Positions 23,089 through 29,190 of a DNA stretch of 29,190 nt are shown one piece after another. Origin of the DNA: DATKEH01 sp035546355 (lineage in GTDB: Bacteria; Acidobacteriota; Thermoanaerobaculia; Multivoradales; JAIOJS01); NCBI GenBank assembly GCA_035546355.1, contig DATKEH010000139.1:1-29190 (forward strand). The letters are read 5' to 3'. The notes beneath the pieces were generated by a model. The model was not told where the DNA came from and did no database searches. It saw nothing but the letters and a program-made list of their open reading frames with translations. Numbering within the stretch: the first letter of the stretch is position 1; each line of letters starts with the position of its first letter. The position numbers were made by a program, and so were the translations under genes.

Positions 23089-23961
23089 CTACCCCGCTTC
23101 CCCCCGCCCCTCTTCCCGCAGCTGTTCGAGGATCTGCTCCAGCGCCGAGATCAGGTCGTCGCGCTCGACCGTCGAGCGGCGAAAGGTGAGGTTCAACCGG
23201 TAGCTCTTGTCCGGCGAGCGGAAAGTGAAGCTGTAGGGCTTGCGGCGCCCGCTGCCGAGGGTACGGCGGGAGCGTCGCCGCAGGTCGTCCCGCGACATCC
23301 CGAGGCTCGACACGCGCTCGAGGAGCTGGATCATCTCCTCCTCGCTGCGCGCCTTGAGGATCTCCAGCAGCACCGAGCGAGAGGTCACCCCCAGCGCCTG
23401 CACCGCGTCGCGGACCCGCGGCGGCATCTGTAGCAGGGACAGCGTCTCGGTGACCACCGTGCGCGACTTCCCCACCGCCGCGGCGATCTGCTCGTGGGTG
23501 TACTGGTGGGTCTCGGCCAGGGCGCGGTAGCCCTCCGCCTCCTCGAAGGGCGTCAGGTCCTTGCGCTGCAGATTCTCGATGAGGGCGATCTCGAGGGCTT
23601 CCCCCTCGCTCACCTCGAGCTCGATCACCGGCACCTCGTAGAGGCCCGCCTCGAGAGCCGCGTGGTAGCGGCGCTCGCCGGAGATGATCAGGTAGGACTT
23701 GCTGTCCTCGCCCTGCCGCCGGGGTGCCGGGTGGCGGCGCACCAGCAGGGGCTCCAGGATCCCCTTGTCGCGGATCGACGAGACCAGGTCCTCGAGACTG
23801 CCCATCGCCGCACGCGGCTGGTTGGGGTCCGGATCGACGTCGGCGAGCGGCACCAGCTTGCCGATCGGCGTCTCGCTCCGCGCCGCCAGTTCCTCGACGA
23901 AGTGCTGACTGTGGCGCATCCGGACTTGCTGCGGCAGCCCCCGCTTGCTCCCCTCAGACAC
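23089..23961 (-). CDS. parB: Chromosome-partitioning protein ParB
   Basis: A GTG start at 23961 overlaps the end of parA by 8 bp and gives 290 residues. The N-terminal CTPase/ParB-box domain contains LVPLADVDPDPNQPR, SGERRYHAALEAGL (the GERR nucleotide-contact motif) and IENLQRKDLTPFEEAEGY. A helix-turn-helix follows (HEQIAAAVGKSRTVVTETLSLLQMP), then the DNA-clamp region and a shorter C-terminal dimerisation segment (RDDLISALEQILEQL). ParB binds parS sites, spreads as a CTP-dependent clamp and works with ParA in origin segregation. I found no parS consensus in the window and none of the usual oriC neighbours (gidAB, rnpA), so the locus may be away from the origin. The C-terminal stretch 205-260 is arginine-rich. 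Confidence 0.95.
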   Translation of the reverse strand: MSEGSKRGLPQQVRMRHSQHFVEELAARSETPIGKLVPLADVDPDPNQPRAAMGSLEDLVSSIRDKGILEPLLVRRHPAPRRQGEDSKSYLIISGERRYHAALEAGLYEVPVIELEVSEGEALEIALIENLQRKDLTPFEEAEGYRALAETHQYTHEQIAAAVGKSRTVVTETLSLLQMPPRVRDAVQALGVTSRSVLLEILKARSEEEMIQLLERVSSLGMSRDDLRRRSRRTLGSGRRKPYSFTFRSPDKSYRLNLTFRRSTVERDDLISALEQILEQLREEGRGEAG

Positions 23962-24712
23962 GGCTCAGCACCTCCTCCGACAGCTTGTAGTACTCGTAGG
24001 CACCGCTCGAGCGCGGCGCGAAGGTGAAGATCGACTCGCGGTAGGCGGGGCTCTCCTCCAACCGGACGCTCTTGCTGATGATGGTCTTGAACACCCGGTT
24101 GCCGAAGACCTTCTTGATCTCCGCGCGGATGTCCCGCGCCAGCAGGGTCCGCTTGTCGAACAGGGTGATCACGGCACCGAGGATCTGCAGCTGGGGGTTG
24201 GCCCGTACCTTGACCTTGTCGATGGTCTCGAGCAGGTCATCCGTCCCCTCGAGGGCGAAGTAGCTCGACTGCACCGGGATCAGCACGTGCGTGGCGGCGA
24301 CCAGGGCGTTGACGGTGATCAGCCCCAGGGTGGGCGGAGTGTCGACGATGACGTAGTCGAAGCGCTCCTGGATGGGGCCCAGCTGGTCCTTGAGCCGGAA
24401 GTGGTTGTCGAGCTCCCCCAGCAACTTCGACTCGAGCTTGGCGAGGGCGATGGTGGCGGGTGCGACCAGCAGGTTCGGCACCTTGTCGGCCGGTCGCAGG
24501 ACGTCGGCGAGGCTCGCGCTGTTGCCCGCCAGGGCATCGTAGACCGACCGCTCCAGACTGTGGACGTCGAGGAACGACATCGAGCTGTTGGCCTGCGGGT
24601 CGAGGTCGATCAGCAGGGTCCGCAGACCCTTCATGGCCAGGGCCGCAGCCAGGTTGATGGCGGTGGTGGTCTTGCCCACCCCGCCCTTCTGATTGGTGAT
24701 GGCGACGATCAT
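23954..24712 (-). CDS. parA: Chromosome-partitioning ATPase ParA (Soj)
   Basis: The 252-residue protein begins MIVAITNQKGGVGKTTTAINLA with the deviant Walker A motif KGGVGKT (9-15), including the signature lysine. The Walker A prime LIDLDPQANSS and the Walker B-like VIVDTPPTLG follow, all in their normal places for the short, chromosomal ParA class that lacks an N-terminal DNA-binding domain. ATP-bound ParA dimers coat the nucleoid and are released by ParB, pulling parS-bearing DNA. ATG 24712 has no ribosome-binding site; its -10 box ends only 10 nt upstream, so the mRNA is probably leaderless. The upstream region is dense in a GTCGGC motif and may hold autoregulatory sites. Confidence 0.96.
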   Translation of the reverse strand: MIVAITNQKGGVGKTTTAINLAAALAMKGLRTLLIDLDPQANSSMSFLDVHSLERSVYDALAGNSASLADVLRPADKVPNLLVAPATIALAKLESKLLGELDNHFRLKDQLGPIQERFDYVIVDTPPTLGLITVNALVAATHVLIPVQSSYFALEGTDDLLETIDKVKVRANPQLQILGAVITLFDKRTLLARDIRAEIKKVFGNRVFKTIISKSVRLEESPAYRESIFTFAPRSSGAYEYYKLSEEVLSRV

Positions 24713-24713
24713 G

Positions 24714-24804
24714 GTCGGCGGCAGTGTATGCGTTAGCCGACAGTGGGGTCAATCGGCTCGCCGACGCCGCGGGAGGCTACCGGCCGCTATGTCGGCGCGC
24801 CGAC
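24714..24804. promoter_or_regulatory. GTCGGC motif array upstream of parA (candidate operator)
   Basis: GTCGGC or its complement occurs five times in 91 bp: 24714-24719, 24736-24741, 24760-24765, 24791-24796 and 24799-24804. With an assumed 70% GC background about 0.15 occurrences would be expected. Two copies lie in a dyad AGCCGA/TCGGCT (24735-24740 and 24753-24758) that encloses the parA -35 box. Confidence 0.5.
24723..24752 (-). promoter_or_regulatory. Promoter of parAB
   Basis: On the minus strand TTGACC (24747-24752), an 18-bp spacer and TACACT (24723-24728) precede parA. The expected start is about 4-5 nt from the ATG at 24712, giving an almost leaderless transcript. Confidence 0.7.
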
Positions 24805-24807
24805 ATA
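24788..24807. repeat. Perfect 20-bp palindrome between parA and the bifunctional nuclease gene
   Basis: TATGTCGGCGCGCCGACATA is its own reverse complement over all 20 bases. It lies 35 bp upstream of the parA -35 box and 33 bp from the terminator of the next gene. It carries two of the five GTCGGC copies. A homodimeric DNA-binding protein is the natural explanation. It does not match the known ParB parS sequence. Confidence 0.8.
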
Positions 24808-24840
24808 TCACGTAACTAACTGGAAACAGTGGTGTTACTG

Positions 24841-24862
24841 AAAAAACCGGGCCGTCGCCCGG
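24841..24862 (-). terminator. Rho-independent terminator of the bifunctional nuclease gene
   Basis: On the minus strand CCGGGC-GACG-GCCCGG (24847-24862) forms a 6-bp GC stem with a 4-nt loop, immediately followed by TTTTTT (24841-24846). It starts 1 nt after the stop codon at 24864-24866. It is the only textbook intrinsic terminator in the window. Confidence 0.9.
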
Positions 24863-24863
24863 G

Positions 24864-25364
24864 TCACATCGTGTACTTGCCGAGGTCGTCGGGGTTGAGC
24901 TCCTCGAGCCACTTCTTGAGCTTCTCTTCGTCGCTGGCGTCCGTGGCCAGCTCGACGGCCTTGGCGCGGTCCAGCACGTCCCGGGTGACGAAGATGGGGA
25001 CCTCGGCTCGCAGGGCCAGGGCGATGGCGTCGCTCGGCCGGGCGTCGATGGTGGTCGCCTGATCCCCCTGCATCACGTGGATCAGGGCGAAGAAGGTGTT
25101 GTCCCGGAGGTCCGAGATGACGATCTTGTCGATGGCGACGCGCAAGTGCTCGAAGACCGAGCGGAGGAGGTCGTGCGTCAGCGGCCGCGGGGGCTGTACG
25201 CCCTCGATCCGCAGGGCGATGGCGTTGGCTTCGAACACCCCGATCCAGATGGGGAGGAAGAGCGGTCCCTCCTGCTCGCGCAACACCACGATCGGGATGT
25301 TCGACGTCGGGTCCAGCATCAGGCCCTTGATCTCCATGCGGACGAGGCTTTGAGGCTCGCTCAT
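24864..25364 (-). CDS. Bifunctional nuclease (BFN, DUF151) family protein
   Basis: The 166-residue protein matches the bacterial BFN/DUF151 family: an opening VRMEIKGLMLDPTSNIPIVVLRE, the block FLPIWIGVFEANAIALRIEGVQPPRPLTHDLL (read as two parts, FLPIWIGVFEANAI and RPLTHDLL), then ATTIDARPSDAIALALRAEVPIFV, which is the most conserved segment. Plant and thermophile relatives have reported DNase and RNase activity; the role of most bacterial members is unclear. A UVR-like helical tail (EEKLKKWLEELNPDD) closes the protein. It has its own promoter and terminator and is monocistronic. The -10 box ends 6 nt before the ATG, so transcription should begin at or near the start codon itself. Confidence 0.88.
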   Translation of the reverse strand: MSEPQSLVRMEIKGLMLDPTSNIPIVVLREQEGPLFLPIWIGVFEANAIALRIEGVQPPRPLTHDLLRSVFEHLRVAIDKIVISDLRDNTFFALIHVMQGDQATTIDARPSDAIALALRAEVPIFVTRDVLDRAKAVELATDASDEEKLKKWLEELNPDDLGKYTM

Positions 25365-25370
25365 CCGCCT

Positions 25371-25399
25371 ATTGTGGGGGTGGGTCGGGGTCGAGTCAA
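25371..25399 (-). promoter_or_regulatory. Promoter of the bifunctional nuclease gene, leaderless type
   Basis: On the minus strand TTGACT (25394-25399), a 17-bp spacer and CACAAT (25371-25376) lie so close to the ATG at 25364 that the expected transcription start falls on the start codon. No ribosome-binding site is needed or seen. Confidence 0.65.
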
Positions 25400-25507
25400 G
25401 GCGGCCCGCCCCGGGCCCACCTCGCCTCCCGCTGGCGCCGGGACATGCGCGACGAGCGCCCCGTCGGCGCCGGCTTGCGGTCGTGGCGCGCGGCGCGCGA
25501 GAAGCCG

Positions 25508-26923
25508 TCAGGACAGGACGCGGAGCCCTGGCCCGGAGCCGTTGCCGGCGAACGGCCGCCCACCCGTCACGGCGCCCCCAAGCGGCGAGCCCAGCAGGCT
25601 GTGGTGCAGGGCGCGGTCGACGCGCACCCGGGTGAGACCGCCGAGTGGCGCGGGCGGCGAGTCGGCGGCGAAATGGACGATGCGGTGGCAGGCGGTGCGG
25701 CCGGTCTGGGTGCCCGCCTCCCTTCCCCAGCCCGTCACCAACACCTCGAGCTCCTCCCCCACCAGCCGCTCGTTGAGCTCCCTCTGGATCCCCTTCTGCA
25801 GCTCGAAGATCTCCTGCAGGCGGCGACTCGCCAGCTCGTCCGGCGGCGCCGGAAACGGCAGGCGTGGCGCTGGCGTGCCCGGCCGCGGCGAGTACTTGAA
25901 GGCGAACACCTGGGCGAATCGCACCCGTTCGAGCAGCTCCAGCGTCGCTCGGAAGTCCTCGTCGCTCTCGCCGGGGAAGCCGACGATCAGGTCGGTCGAG
26001 AGAGCCAACCCGGCTCGCGCCCGCCGCAGATCCGCGACCAGTCGCAGGTAGTGGGCGACGGTGTAGCCGCGGCCCATGAGCTTGAGCATCCGGTCCGACC
26101 CCGACTGCACCGGCAGGTGGAGGTAGGGGCAGATGTTGGCGTGGGTCGCCACCTGCTCGATCATCCGGGGCGTGAAATCCCGGGGGTAGGAGGTAACGAA
26201 GCGTAGCCGCCGCAGGCCGGGAAGGGCGGCGGCCGCCGCCAGCAGGTCGGCGAAGTCGGTGTCACCCCCGGGCTCACGCCAGTGGTTGACGGTCTGGCCC
26301 AACAGCTCGATCTCCACGAAGCCGAGCCCCAACAGGTGCTCGACCTCGGAGAGGATCTCCGCCATCGGCCGGCAGCGCTCGGGCCCGCGGGTGTAGGGGA
26401 CGATGCAGAAGGTGCACCGCTTGTCGCACCCTTCGATCACCGTGACCATCCCCTTGTGCGTACCGTCTCGGGAGATGGCATCGAGGTCGAACTCGCGCTC
26501 CTCGGGAAAGCCGGTCGCCACCACCCGCTCGCCGCCCCCCTGCCGACGCAGGATCTCGCGCAGCTCTCCCACGCGCGCCGGGCCGACGACAAAATCCAGG
26601 TCCGGGACCCGGCGGAGCGCCTCCTCCCCCTCCTGCTGGGCCACACAGCCGCAGAAGCCGAGCACCAGGTCGGGTCGCGACGCCTTGAGCCGCCGGTACT
26701 CTCCCAGACGCGAATACGCCTTGTGGGCCGCCTTCTCCCGCACGCTGCACGAGTTGAGCAGGATGACGTCCGCCTCTCCGGCCTGCCGCGCCGGCATCAT
26801 CCCCTGCTGCATCAGCTGCCCCGCCATCCGCTGGCTGTCCAGCTCGTTCATCTGGCAGCCCCAGGTCTCGACGTAGAAACGGCGGCCGTCGCCGGAGGCG
26901 GGCGGATGGACCGACGGCGGCAT
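25508..26923 (-). CDS. miaB: tRNA-2-methylthio-N6-dimethylallyladenosine synthase MiaB
   Basis: ATG 26923 gives 471 residues with the three MiaB parts. The N-terminal MTTase domain carries the auxiliary cluster cysteines C23 (ETWGCQMNELDS), C59 (NSCSVREKA) and C93 (GCVAQQEGEE). The radical-SAM core has the CxxxCxxC motif at C166, C170 and C173 (EGCDKRCTFCIVPYTRG). A TRAM domain lies at about 385-450. The GCQMN motif separates MiaB from RimO and MtaB. It adds a methylthio group to i6A37 in tRNAs. It lies 2 bp after the upstream lipoprotein gene, at the end of the ptsI-cupin-lipoprotein-miaB run. A short glycine-rich tail of about 20 residues follows the TRAM domain. No miaA is in the window. 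Confidence 0.95.
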   Translation of the reverse strand: MPPSVHPPASGDGRRFYVETWGCQMNELDSQRMAGQLMQQGMMPARQAGEADVILLNSCSVREKAAHKAYSRLGEYRRLKASRPDLVLGFCGCVAQQEGEEALRRVPDLDFVVGPARVGELREILRRQGGGERVVATGFPEEREFDLDAISRDGTHKGMVTVIEGCDKRCTFCIVPYTRGPERCRPMAEILSEVEHLLGLGFVEIELLGQTVNHWREPGGDTDFADLLAAAAALPGLRRLRFVTSYPRDFTPRMIEQVATHANICPYLHLPVQSGSDRMLKLMGRGYTVAHYLRLVADLRRARAGLALSTDLIVGFPGESDEDFRATLELLERVRFAQVFAFKYSPRPGTPAPRLPFPAPPDELASRRLQEIFELQKGIQRELNERLVGEELEVLVTGWGREAGTQTGRTACHRIVHFAADSPPAPLGGLTRVRVDRALHHSLLGSPLGGAVTGGRPFAGNGSGPGLRVLS

Positions 26924-26925
26924 GC

Positions 26926-27771
26926 TCAGCCTCCGGGAGGCGGCTCGTAGATCGACGGCTCGACCGGCTCGTGATCCGTGAAGCCGTCGACCTCCTCCAC
27001 CACCGGTTCGGGCTCGAGCTCGGCCCCTTCTCGCAGCCATCCCGGGAGAGCGCCGGCGCGCCGCCCCTCGTCGAGGAACGCCGCCACCTCCTCGCCGCCG
27101 CGGGCGGCCTGGTACCGGGCCTGCTCGAGATCGGCGATCGCCTTGTCCCACTCCGGCTTGATCTGACCGTCGCGGATCGCCGGATCGTCGGTCGAGTAGA
27201 ACTGCTGCCGCAGCTCCGCCCCTTTGGCCTCGAGCGCGGGGACGCGTTCCACCGCCTCACGCCAGCGCTGGCGGATCTCGAGGCCGCGCTCGCGCCAATA
27301 GGTCTCGCGCTGAGCGGTCTCTTGCGCCGCGGCCTCGAGCTCTGCCTCCTCTTCCGACGTCGAATGCGCGATGGTGAGCACGCCTCCCGCCGCATGCTGC
27401 GCCAGGTTCTCGTTGGTGACCACGAGCACCGGCCCGTCCCCGTCCCGCCGACGGGCGCGCTCGCGTGCCGCCGCCTCCGCCAGACTCGGCGCGCGCACCT
27501 CCTCGGCCTCCACCGGTTCGATGACGATCAGCGTCGGCTTCGATTCGGCTCGCGTCTCCGGCGCCCCGCCAGCGCGCTCGTCGTCGGGAGCCGGCGGCGG
27601 TGGCACCGGCTCGGCGGACGAGGGCGGAACCACCATCTGAGGCGGCAGCGGCTGGCGTTCGCTCGCCCCTTTCGGCGTCGTCGCGCACGCCGTCGCGGCG
27701 AGGGCAACCGCCACGGCAACGACGCAGCGGCTCGCCCGTGCTCTGCCTCTGCGTGCTTCAAGCCCGGCCAT
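26926..27771 (-). CDS. Putative lipoprotein of unknown function
   Basis: This 281-residue frame starts at an ATG inside the end of the cupin gene (14-bp overlap). The signal region ends in a lipobox-like AATAC (Cys29), so a lipoprotein is likely. The mature part has a proline-rich linker (about 35-75), a short beta-like segment (PTLIVIEPVEAEEV, PVLVVTNENLAQHA), a strongly charged helical region likely to be coiled coil (about 143-200, EEEAELEAAAQETAQRETYWRERG and on), and a segment DGQIKPEWDKAIADLEQARYQA. The C terminus is acidic and proline-rich. I recognise no family. The helix pattern recalls periplasmic scaffolds near cell-wall enzymes, but that is weak. Overlap with both neighbours supports real translation in the operon. 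Confidence 0.75.
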   Translation of the reverse strand: MAGLEARRGRARASRCVVAVAVALAATACATTPKGASERQPLPPQMVVPPSSAEPVPPPPAPDDERAGGAPETRAESKPTLIVIEPVEAEEVRAPSLAEAAARERARRRDGDGPVLVVTNENLAQHAAGGVLTIAHSTSEEEAELEAAAQETAQRETYWRERGLEIRQRWREAVERVPALEAKGAELRQQFYSTDDPAIRDGQIKPEWDKAIADLEQARYQAARGGEEVAAFLDEGRRAGALPGWLREGAELEPEPVVEEVDGFTDHEPVEPSIYEPPPGG

Positions 27772-28111
27772 AGCGATCCTCCAGTCGCACGACGTCCGCG
27801 AGCTCCGGCGTCGAGACCTCGAAGAGCTCGCAGCCTTCGGCGCCGGCGGTCATGCGGTGCCGTGTCGGCGGCTCCACGTGGTAGGAGTCGCCGACGCGCA
27901 GCTTGTGCACCACCAGCGCGCCGTTCTCCTCCACCGTGAGGTCGATCTCTCCTCGGGCGACGAAGAAGGTCTCGTCCTTGCGCTCGTGGTACTGCAGCGA
28001 GAGCGCCTGGCCGGCGTCGACGTGCAGCACCTTGCCGACGTAGCGGTCGGTGGTGGCGAAGATGAGCTCGTAGCCCCAGGGCTTGTCGACGCGGCGAACC
28101 GGAAACTGCAT
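27758..28111 (-). CDS. Cupin protein, mannose-6-phosphate isomerase type II-like
   Basis: ATG 28111, after a GAGGAGAGG site, gives 117 residues, a single cupin barrel. The opening VDKPWGYELIFATTDRYVGKVL and the first cupin motif LQYHERKDETFFVARGE resemble the C-terminal cupin of bifunctional mannose-1-phosphate guanylyltransferase/mannose-6-phosphate isomerase. The second motif includes HVEPPTRHRMTAG. The histidines and glutamate (H42, E47 and the later HxMT histidine) are plausible metal ligands. Stand-alone cupins of this kind may isomerise or bind sugar phosphates. Its place 14 bp after ptsI, a phosphotransferase gene, fits sugar-phosphate metabolism, but the substrate is not determined by the sequence. 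Confidence 0.78.
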   Translation of the reverse strand: MQFPVRRVDKPWGYELIFATTDRYVGKVLHVDAGQALSLQYHERKDETFFVARGEIDLTVEENGALVVHKLRVGDSYHVEPPTRHRMTAGAEGCELFEVSTPELADVVRLEDRYGRA

Positions 28112-28125
28112 CCTTCGACCTCTCC

Positions 28126-29190
28126 TCAGGCGCTCAGCACCTGCGACGGCTCCTCTTCGCGGCGCAGGAGCTCCTCGACCTCGGCGGCGGTGGCCAGCCC
28201 GCAACAGCGGTCGGCGAGCTCGACGAGCCGCTCCGCATCCAGCTCGGCGACGACACGACGCAGGCGCTGCAACGAGCGTGGGTGCGCCGATAGCCGGCGC
28301 AGTCCCAGGCCGACGAGCAGTGGAGTCAGGCGAGCGTCACCGCCCATCTCCCCGCAGAGGCTGACCGGAATCCCCGCCTTGCGACCTTCGGCCGCCACGA
28401 AGCGTAGCATGCGTAAGATGGCCGGATGCAGCGGCTCGTAGAGGTCGGCGACGTGCTGGTTGTTGCGATCGACGGCCAGCGAGTACTGGATGAGGTCGTT
28501 GGTGCCGACGGCGAAGAAGTCCGCCTCGCGCGCGAACAGGTCGGCGACGATCGCCGCCGCCGGGATCTCGATCATGATGCCCACCTTGCAATCTTGCGCA
28601 TGCGGCACGCCCTCGGCCGCGAGCGCGCCGGCAACTGCGGTGAGCTCGGCGCGCAACGCGCGCACCTCCTCCACCCGGCTCACCATCGGCGCCATGATCC
28701 AGAGGTCGCGTCCGGCTCCGGCGCGCAGCAGCCCGCGCAATTGCGTATGGAAGATCTGTGGTCGTGCCAGCGTCAGGCGGATGCCGCGCAAGCCGAGCAC
28801 CGGGTTGTCCTCGGTGCTCTCCATCATCTCGCGCGCCAGCTTGCGCCCGCCGAGGTCGTAGGTGCGGATCATCGCCGGATGGGGCGCCGCCGCGTCGAGC
28901 AGCCGCCGGTACATCTGCAGGTGGTCGTCCTCGCTCGGCAGGCGCGGGTCGGTCTCCATGTAGAGGAATTCGCTGCGATAGAGACCGATGCCACGCGCGC
29001 CGCTGTCCGCGTAGAGGTCCAGCTCCTCGGGCAGGTCGATGTTGGCGAGCAGCTCGATCTCGACGCCGTCCCGCGTGCGCGCCGGCTCGTCCACGTGCGC
29101 GACGGTGCCCGGGCGCTGCTTCACCCGACGCAGCCCGCTGCGCACCTGCTCGTAGCGGGCGAGAATCTCCGCCGTCGGATGCAACACGAC
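28126..29190 (-). CDS. ptsI: Phosphoenolpyruvate-protein phosphotransferase (PTS enzyme I), C-terminal part
   Basis: The frame runs off the right edge of the window, so only the last 354 or so residues are seen. These form the PEP-binding TIM-barrel domain of enzyme I: ELLANIDLPEELDLYADSG, GIGLYRSEFLYM, the loop RTYDLGG, NPVLGLRGIRL, IMIEIPAAAIVADLFA, GTNDLIQYSLAVDRN and the catalytic cysteine segment SLCGEMGGD. Enzyme I transfers phosphate from PEP to HPr. The N-terminal phospho-histidine domain lies outside. In organisms with few sugar transporters of the PTS type it often has a regulatory role. It heads or precedes the minus-strand run ptsI-cupin-lipoprotein-miaB. Confidence 0.94.
   Translation of the reverse strand, partial: VVLHPTAEILARYEQVRSGLRRVKQRPGTVAHVDEPARTRDGVEIELLANIDLPEELDLYADSGARGIGLYRSEFLYMETDPRLPSEDDHLQMYRRLLDAAAPHPAMIRTYDLGGRKLAREMMESTEDNPVLGLRGIRLTLARPQIFHTQLRGLLRAGAGRDLWIMAPMVSRVEEVRALRAELTAVAGALAAEGVPHAQDCKVGIMIEIPAAAIVADLFAREADFFAVGTNDLIQYSLAVDRNNQHVADLYEPLHPAILRMLRFVAAEGRKAGIPVSLCGEMGGDARLTPLLVGLGLRRLSAHPRSLQRLRRVVAELDAERLVELADRCCGLATAAEVEELLRREEEPSQVLSA

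Noticed and set aside
24788..24830. Canonical parS site near parAB
   Set aside because: The sequence around TATCACGTAACTAA shares only the TCACGT core with TGTTTCACGTGAAACA, and the 20-bp palindrome is unrelated to it.

Overview
The window is a 29 kb piece of a high-GC chromosome from a Gram-negative, double-membraned bacterium. It carries lptE, an LptF-LptG protein, a full Tol-Pal cluster and several lipoproteins. The ihfA - MerR-type regulator - tRNA-Pro arrangement, the codon usage and the general gene set would fit Acidobacteriota (for example a Thermoanaerobaculia-like lineage) or another deep-branching proteobacteria-like group. That placement is inference and was not tested by any search. 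Almost everything is core housekeeping. I see no phage, insertion sequence, CRISPR array or obvious defence island.

Layout. 1-563: the end of an acyl-carrier protein and a FabZ-like hotdog dehydratase, the right edge of a lipid gene cluster. 591-677: tRNA-Leu(CAG), minus strand. 718-5594: rnr (RNase R), a small lipoprotein, der, an IHF/HU-type protein, a MerR-type regulator and tRNA-Pro(GGG). 5550-6305: a membrane protein whose frame starts inside or right after the tRNA. 6344-8975: a tightly overlapped operon ribH-nusB-transglutaminase-lptE behind a near-consensus promoter. 8978-14376 (minus): rpsT and the Tol-Pal genes in the order tolQ-tolR-tolA/tonB-like-tolB-pal-cpoB. 14614-16397: etfB-etfA. 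16375-17175 (minus): a SpoU-family RNA methyltransferase, head-to-head with a DUF84-type NTPase (17174-17797). 17911-19086: metK. 19201-21582 (minus): one protein holding both LptF and LptG. 21583-23088: two gene-poor stretches rich in repeats and dyads, on either side of a small ankyrin-repeat gene. 23089-25364 (minus): parA-parB and a bifunctional-nuclease-family gene. 25508-29190 (minus): ptsI (partial), a cupin, a lipoprotein and miaB.

How the genes work together. Envelope biogenesis dominates: LPS export (LptE, LptFG), outer-membrane constriction (Tol-Pal) and unclassified lipoproteins. Translation and RNA maintenance form a second theme: Der, RNase R, NusB, S20, MiaB, the SpoU methyltransferase and two tRNAs.

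The most interesting signals are the natural LptF-LptG fusion; a histone-H1-like tail on ribosomal protein S20; a set of genes whose -10 elements sit so close to the start codon that the mRNAs should be leaderless (parA, the bifunctional nuclease, lptFG, possibly the SpoU gene); two divergent genes sharing one CATG as overlapping start codons; a GTCGGC motif array with a perfect 20-bp palindrome upstream of parA; and two unexplained repeat/dyad elements at 21.7 and 22.9 kb. I found no clearly novel multi-gene system. The strongest candidates for something undescribed are the non-coding elements.
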